Origin: Bursaphelenchus xylophilus
Taxonomy: Eukaryota > Nematoda > Chromadorea > Rhabditida > Aphelenchoididae
NCBI GenBank assembly: GCA_904066235.2
Contig: CAJFCV020000001.1
Span: 1,922,001 to 1,986,000 of the forward strand
Direction of reading: 5' to 3'
Length of the DNA stretch: 64,000 bases
Below are positions 58,131 through 64,000 of the stretch, one piece after another. Positions within the stretch are counted from its first letter, which is position 1, and each line of letters begins with the position of its first letter. The notes below the pieces were generated by a model. The model saw only the letters and a list, made by a program, of their open reading frames with translations. It was not told where the DNA came from and did not search any database. The translations under genes were made by a program, and so were the position numbers.

Positions 58131-58956
58131 ATATCGAAAACACGGCGGAAATCGCGTTTAATGGACACCTAAGGGTTATATGAGATATACTAAGCAATTT
58201 TAAACATTAATGCATATCTAATTGCGATTAAAACTGATTTTCTATAATTTTTGGAGACTGAATATGCAAAAAATGAAATTGCTTCAAACCGCTTGAAATT
58301 GGCAACACTTATTCTAGGGTAAATTGTAAGAAACTTTTCCGTTAACTTTTTTTGGTAGATCACCGTACCATGGATTACTGCAACATTAAACCTGATTTGG
58401 TTTTTCGTATACCACATGGCGCGTAAAAGTCGGATTGTCATCATTGTGCTCAGAATGGTTAAGAAAGGGTTTTCTTGTGTACAAAAAAATTTTTATGGCT
58501 TTACCGTTTGGAATGGCCGAGTTATTTGACGCACTTTCACCAATTGATGATGACATCAAGACGCGTTGCAATTAAGGTCGAATTTTCTTTCATATATAGA
58601 AAGTGGATCTTTTCGCTGTCTAAGACGACTAATTAAAACGATTTAATATTTTATGCAAGAATTTTGAAGAAAATTGCAGTTAATCAGGACACGTTTAATG
58701 CTACAGTAATCCATGGTACGGTGCTCTGCCAAAAAAAAGTTAACACAAAAGTTTCTTACAATTGACCCTAGAATAAGTGTTGCCAATTTCAAGCGGTTTG
58801 AAGCAATTTCATTTTTTGCATATTCAGTCTCCAAAAATTATATAAAATCAGTTTTAATCACAATTAGATATGCATTAATGTTTAAAATTGCTTAGTGTAT
58901 CTCATATAACCCTTAGGTGTCCATTAAACGCGATTTCCGCCGTGTTTTCGATATTT

Positions 58957-59034
58957 GCACCAAGCGGGGATCGAACCCGCGACCTTTCAAACGTAATTTT
59001 TGCCAAAATCCAATATACTACGCGATCTCCCCCC
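58957..59034 (-). other. tRNA-like sequence, right arm of palindrome
   Basis: Inverse copy of 58053-58130 with the same boxes and the same T arm. Confidence 0.55.
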
Positions 59035-59476
59035 TGGAGTTATGACCTCACATTATGTGTATAATATGCAGAATTTTATGCTGATTCCGAATCTGAAATA
59101 AAATCCTGTGGGATTTTTGATATGAAGGAGTTACGGTCGATTTTTATCGACCGGATTACAATATGCCTATGTTACAGTAATCTGAGAGACTTAGTTTTCA
59201 AAAAAATGAATTCCCAATGGTCGAAAACGTATACAAGCAAAATTTTGGGTGATTTGCTCTTTCCATGACGTCGCCAGGTCGAAAATTCCAAAAAAGACAA
59301 ATTTAAGCAAATTTATGCCTTCCGGGCAGAATTGAGAAAAACTGTTGTTCGCTTTTCCTTAGCACATGTCGACGGTCATTTTTATGCAAAAAACTCAAAA
59401 TCGATTTTTTCCTATGTCCCGGGTCCATTACGGGCTGACGCAGCGAGCCAAAAATCGTCTTTTAACGTGCGTACTC

Positions 59477-60129
59477 TAAAAAGGTCTGAGTGTCGTACCT
59501 CAAATGTTAGCCTAAAATTGACTTCCAGGTCTGAGGTGGTTTGTGAGACAAATGCCCAATTAAATGAATGAAAACATCTGATTCATTCCGAGGTCAAGGT
59601 GCACAGTGCCTCCAGGAATTTTACTTTGTGTTTTTCTCACTTTTGCCGTCAGGAAAACCCTTGTTGTGTTTGCAACAAAAATTACGTTTCACCTTTAACT
59701 GTCGTATTTTTAAATACTGTAAAACGTTGCTAGGGAAAATGCAGAGACTGCGGAGTGCGGCAAACAATACGGTGCTTTTTTAAAAGTTTTGATATCAACC
59801 CCGAGAAATTCGGGGAATAAAAAGTAGGGGGAATAGCGATAATGTTGAAACTTGAAGCTCGGACTTCAGACGATGATGTCAACTTTTTGGCGGCGTGGGC
59901 GCTCTTAAGGTCGGAGTGTGTTGCCGGCGATCAGATAAGGATGTATTTTGAAAATTTTTCTACATTTGTTTTCAACCTAGTTATTTGTTTTTACTTTTAC
60001 ACGCCGTGGTCGGCTATAAAAAGACATTTTTTTTCTGTGTTTTGCGTCTTCACTTAAGACCGCTGAACGATTTCTGGCTACTGGTTTGACCTAAAATTGT
60101 AATATTACGCCTTGATTATACAAAAACGG
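59477..60129. other. 5' flank of OAC copy 2
   Basis: Holds a TNA-MITE scrap (about 59484-59510), then from 59790 sequence homologous to 52105-52439, including the CCCCGAGAAATTCGGGG hairpin and the GATGATGTCAACT-containing short ORF, here lengthened by an extra segment. No other gene seen. Confidence 0.55.
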
Positions 60130-63110
60130 ATGTCTAAGGACTTGTTGTTAGACGTGCAAGGTCTGCGATGTCTGGCCGTCATATTCGTTGTCCTTTTCCA
60201 TTTATGGCCGACCATTTTTCAGAACGGATTTTTGGGAGTTGATATGTGAGTGAAACATAGTCTAGATGCTCAAATCAAAACTCTCAGACTTTGATGAAAC
60301 TTGGCACAAATTTAATTGAGGAATTTCATGATTTGCGCAGAATTTTGCTAAAACCTGAATATCGAAGTTTGGCAGCTAATCTGCGAAATAAATGAAAAAC
60401 ATTTTTATTTGTGTTTTCTTTTTGTTCGGAGATTTTGATTTGTTTTTTTTCAGATTTTTTGTCATCTCCGGTTTTATTATGTGCAAGATTTTGCATAGAA
60501 AATCTATGGACTGTTCCACTGCGCAAGACTTTTACTTCCGCCGATTTCGCCGAATAATTCCGCTTTATTTGACCGTAATTATTGCTACGATTTACGCCGC
60601 GTACAAGATCATGAACCCGTTGGAGTTCAAAACTGTGGCCAAGGAATCAAAATCAGCCATGTTTTTTGTTTCAAATATTTTTAATTTGCCCGAAACCGGG
60701 TATTTTGGCGCGGAAAATACGTTCCCCTTGTTTTTACACACGTGGTCGTTGTCTGTGGAGCTACAATTTTATGTAATAGTACCGATGATTTTTTATCTTT
60801 TGGAAAAATTTAATGGAATCTCGACGAATAGTGGTGCAGTTTTCCTGGCAATTATTGGACTGATTAGTTTGACGCTGCAAAAATATTTCAGTTATGGTAA
60901 GTCAGTTGTATTCAAGTTGAGGGAAAACCATCCGTCTTATCTCCGGGACACACCGCAGGCGACAGGAAACTTCTGGAAAACTTTTTTGCAAAGAAATAAG
61001 GTCGACTTCGCCACCGTAAATAAAGATTTTTATCTTCGATGTCCGCGCTGATCTGTGGATGCGTTTTTCAACCACTTTTTTGGTTTCTAATCTATCTAAT
61101 AAAGCAGGGGATTTACGGCGATGATAACTAAACCGATGCTTATGGCTTATTGAATTTGACCGCATATGAATTTTTGTAGATGAAAACCGATCCCACATGT
61201 CACTGTACTGCCGAATTTGGCAATTTATCGCTGGATTTGCTGCCTTTCACATCCGAAATAAATTTTTGGAAAATGGAAACGATGAAATAAAGTATCAACT
61301 GCTCGATTGTCGAAGCACCGACGATTCAACAATCGAAAAAACGGAACCAAATCTATTATTAAGATTCCGAAAGGTGATGACTATTCAGACTCTTGTCGTC
61401 ACACTAATGATCCTGCAATTATGCGTAAAATACGCACAAAGCAAAGAGATTGAACGGATTTTAATTGTGATTACTGCTACAACACTCCTCGGCTTGGGGG
61501 ATTCAGTCTTATCGATGGAAAGATTTGTGAAGATTGGCGACATTTCGTATGCCATCTACTTGATTCATTGGCCATTTTTGGAACTGTTTAATTTTGGAGA
61601 TTTTGGAAAGAATGCCGGGAATGAAATTGGAATTCAAGGTGCGTTATCGGAAGTCGAAGCCTCTGAGTTTCTTGTTAGGTTTGGATCAGATCTTGTGGAA
61701 AAAGATGAGTCCCAATAGGGTCTAATGCGAATGAAATGCATATCTATTATTCTTTGCTCCATTCGATCAGAAAAGGATGCATTAGGATACATTTCATTTG
61801 CTTTCTAGACCCCATTGTGATACATTTTTTGCCACGTGATCTGGTCATTGGTCTCTATCGATTTATTAGTTTAGAACTGATTTTTATGGCAAATTGACAA
61901 TGTATTTCCTTCTAGATGGCATATTTCTGATAACATCCGTCCTGATTCTCGCATATCTGCTTGAAAACTTTTTTAAGACAGTATTAAGTTATGTCACTTC
62001 GTGGATTTTGCTAGTCACAACTTTATTACTACTCTACAGTGCTGCTTACTACGCCTCAACTTTTATTGAAAACAAATCTTGGGAAAAGAGTTTAACGAAT
62101 AACAGTCACAGTAATACGACAGTAACAAGCTTTGAAGACCGCGTAATCAAACTATATGAAAACAGAGGCAATACCAATTTAACAACGACAGAAGCACTCG
62201 ACTTTAATATGGAAATGAGGGACTATGTGCAGACAAATTTTAGTACTTGCCGCAATCAGAGTCAAGTTATGCCGACGGATGTGAAGTTGGACTGGAAGTA
62301 TTTCTCGTATTGGTGTCATAAAAGGGCAGGTTATTTTACTACACCTTGGAAATGCACAGGTTTAAATCCGACTTTTGAGAATTCTAGGGCAATGGGAAGA
62401 AAGAAATCCTCCTACTTGGTAACAGTATCTCTCGCGACTTATATTTCGGGGTTCAGAAATATTTTGCCGATGTTTTTGATCATTTGACCTTTTTCGGAAC
62501 CTCTGGCTGCACGTCTTTTGGGTTGGAATTTGAAAGTGAAGAATGCCGCTTATATGCGAAGCAGTTAATTCCGATCATCAAAAAATGGCATCGACCGGTC
62601 GACATTGTGATTGTACAACAATCGTGAGTATATGGCTTCCTAAATTAGAAACTTTTCAGTTACCTAAAGCTATGGAAACGTAATTATACTAAAAGCGACA
62701 TTATTCAACAGAGTATGCAGCACTTCTATGACGAACTTTCATCGGTTGTAAACGACGTAATTTTCATGAATTCCGCGGAATTCTTCGAATATCATCGGTT
62801 TCAAAAAATGCAAAAATCTATCCTAAATAACGAAGATTTATCACAGTATCAAATAAAATACGGCTATGGGCGTTCCTTGTATGGCGATACACAGCGACGA
62901 ATCGACGCGATCAAATGCGAAAAGTGCCGGAAAATCGATTATTCGGAGCAATATTGCGATAAAATCAAGGATTCTTGCACAATAATCCACGACAATAAGA
63001 TTTTGCAACATCACGATGGGCGACACTCGACGATGTACGGCTCATTGTTGTTGGCGGAGAAGCTGAGAGAAGACTATGAGCATTGGAAAAATTCGAGGAC
63101 AGAGATTTGA
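60130..63110 (+). CDS. acyltransferase-3 / SGNH O-acyltransferase (OAC-type), copy 2, 6 exons
   Basis: Tandem paralog of 52440-56081. Exons 60130-60245, 60454-60896, 61180-61638, 61916-62325, 62388-62623 and 62660-63110 have exactly the same lengths (116, 443, 459, 410, 236, 451), giving 704 residues with no frameshift or stop. The acyltransferase-3 motifs (FH, GVDIFFVISGF, RRFRRIIPLY) and SGNH residues (GNSIS Ser489, DGRH) are preserved. Exon 5 opens GNGKKEILLLGNS without an ATG, so a simple ORF search misses it. Intron 4 again needs a GC donor (GCAGGT), weaker than in copy 1. Differences are scattered substitutions, more frequent in the SGNH half (FFGTSGCTSF against FLSASGCIPF). Both copies appear functional; specificity may have diverged. 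Confidence 0.9.
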
Positions 63111-63455
63111 GTAACTAGTGTTAATCAATTTTGTAAAATAAACAACGTCGTATGTTGACGGTGCCTTATCGAAATTTTTAGGTCGAAAAAACGAAACAGT
63201 CAAGTTTACCCGCTATACGAAGATTTAATCGTATAATATTTAGCTTAAAATTCAGATTTGATGCCTTTGGAGTTGTTCGTTATAGGCAGGCTTTGTTATA
63301 CGCAAGTTAGTTGTAGAGAGATTGTATTTTTTTTCTTTGCGAGTCTCCTCATTTTTCATGCTCTTTCGCAGTCTCTGTGCCCTGCTTTTTTTTGCCTATT
63401 TCGACCGGGAAAAAGAGCGTAGAACCCCTTGCTTTTCGAAAAAAGACAATTCTCA

Positions 63456-63469
63456 GTTGCCATGGAAAC
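63456..63469 (+). promoter_or_regulatory. X-box (RFX/DAF-19 binding site) of the IFT57 gene
   Basis: GTTGCCATGGAAAC fits the nematode X-box pattern of two GTTNCC-type half sites around AT. It lies 93 bp before the ATG of the IFT57 exon, the position typical for DAF-19-driven ciliary genes. Confidence 0.85.
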
Positions 63470-63562
63470 GATGAGAAACCGGTGTAAAATACGTCGTGCT
63501 TTGCTCTCGGAAAACATTCAAAGAAAACCAATTGCTCTTCAATTATCTATTTGTCAATCTAA

Positions 63563-63693
63563 ATGTCCGAGCAACGGCCTGGTGCGGCCTACGAGGTTTA
63601 TTCGTTGTGCGAAGAGCTAGCGGACAAACTGAAATTGCTAGATTATGAGAAAGAGCTTCTGCCGAAAGTGGATGGCTTCAAAATTATTCCGAG
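63563..63693 (+). CDS. che-13: IFT57 / HIPPI intraflagellar transport protein, first exon (partial)
   Basis: Component of the IFT-B complex that carries cargo in cilia; in nematodes needed for sensory cilia. Only exon 1 is inside the window: 43 codons plus two bases, then a GTAATT donor and intron to the edge. The start MSEQRPGAAYEVY leads into LADKLKLLDYEKELL, matching the conserved LLEKLKLL-YE-E segment at the beginning of IFT57 proteins, and then GFKIIPR, where vertebrate proteins have a similar K-P-SRHYF stretch. The perfect X-box 93 bp upstream independently supports a ciliary gene. The remaining roughly 350 residues lie outside. Confidence 0.8.
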
Positions 63694-64000
63694 GTAATTT
63701 GTTCTACTTAATTCGTCGATAAAACGAAGGAAAGACGATTTTTTTACTTTTGGCTATAGCTCATCAGCCAGTTTGCCAATTTTTTGTAAATAGTACACTA
63801 ATCTGGCTCTTAGGGCCCCTCATTTTTGCTCATGAGGGCTTCAAGGACCAATTTAGAATGTCATTTGCGCCATGATCATAGTCGGCCCAAAAAGTCCTGA
63901 TGATTTATCAGGGCCCGAATTCTGTCGCACTCTGAAAAAAATGATTTGTCGCTGCGAAAAATGAGAATCGCACGCGGAGGCAAAAAACAAAAATGCAGTG
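63694..64000 (+). other. start of IFT57 intron 1
   Basis: No exon is seen before the window ends. A short AGGGCCC/GGGCCT-type inverted stretch near 63814-63880 and TGTCGC-containing MITE-like sequence at the edge are the only structure. Confidence 0.4.

Larger units (their letters stand above)
57635..59461. mobile_element. 1.83-kb palindromic element with TTAA target duplication
   Basis: AAGACGATTTTTGGCTCGC at the left matches the inverse at the right end. Arms of about 750 bp surround a unique loop of about 290 bp (58400-58690). It is flanked by TTAA at 57631-57634 and 59462-59465, the left one shared with the neighbouring palindrome. Each arm contains a tRNA-like sequence. The right arm has a small insertion near 59420. 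No coding capacity is evident. Confidence 0.85.
56180..59476. mobile_element. CACGTCAAACTGAG TIR element split by two nested palindromes
   Basis: The left end and body (56180-56391) match 44375-44587 closely, including the GAGTCCGGTGACCGGAATAG block. The right terminus CGTGCGTACTCT resumes only at 59466 after 3.07 kb. The insertion point is a TTAA made by a single G-to-A change in the CTCAGTTTGACGTG end. Confidence 0.85.

Noticed and set aside
62347..62487. Apparent frameshift in OAC copy 2 around the SGNH nucleophile
   Set aside because: Disappears once intron 4 is given a GC donor; exon 5 is then open and matches copy 1 residue for residue in length.

Overview
The window is nuclear DNA from a nematode, most likely a rhabditid. 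The evidence is AT-rich sequence, genes split by many short introns whose acceptors are almost all TTTTCAG or TTTTAG, FLYWCH and OAC-type gene families typical of nematodes, an X-box upstream of an intraflagellar-transport gene, and many MITEs with the TNA and TA target duplications of Tc4/Tc5 and Tc1/mariner elements. All gene models were built by hand from splice sites and reading-frame phase. No alignment or transcript data were available.

Layout. 0-8.2 kb: a GT14 (Core-2/I-branching type) glycosyltransferase on + and a GT31 glycosyltransferase on -, tail to tail. 9.1-12 kb (-): a 919-residue secreted Pro/Thr-rich protein with PPPGFNF repeats and ten C-x2-C-x2-CC modules. 12.9-13.7 kb (+): a small secreted saposin-like protein. 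14-16.8 kb (-): pterin carbinolamine dehydratase and a FLYWCH zinc-finger protein, separated by a large palindrome and a 160-bp tandem array. 16.8-31.5 kb: about 15 kb with no convincing gene, filled with MITEs, a 159-bp satellite and GC-rich elements. 31.5-38.6 kb (+): a second, shorter member of the CC-module family, two small secreted proteins and a class 3 lipase.

40.7-51.8 kb: an 11-exon transglutaminase-fold gene whose catalytic cysteine is replaced by serine. A 5S rRNA gene lies in its intron 4, and a whole antisense five-exon membrane-protein gene lies in its intron 7. A gene with a FAR1/ZSWIM-like DNA-binding domain follows. 52.4-63.1 kb: two tandem copies of a six-exon acyltransferase-3/SGNH (OAC-type) gene with identical exon lengths. 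They are separated by a TIR element into which two long palindromes with TTAA target duplications were inserted in succession. 63.46-64 kb: a consensus X-box and the first exon of an IFT57 (che-13) gene, cut by the window edge.

Functionally, the window is dominated by secreted and surface biology (two glycosyltransferases, two modular cysteine proteins, small secreted peptides, a lipase, two acyltransferases) together with heavily nested mobile DNA. The best candidates for undescribed biology are the C-x2-C-x2-CC module family and the cysteine-less transglutaminase locus with its nested genes.
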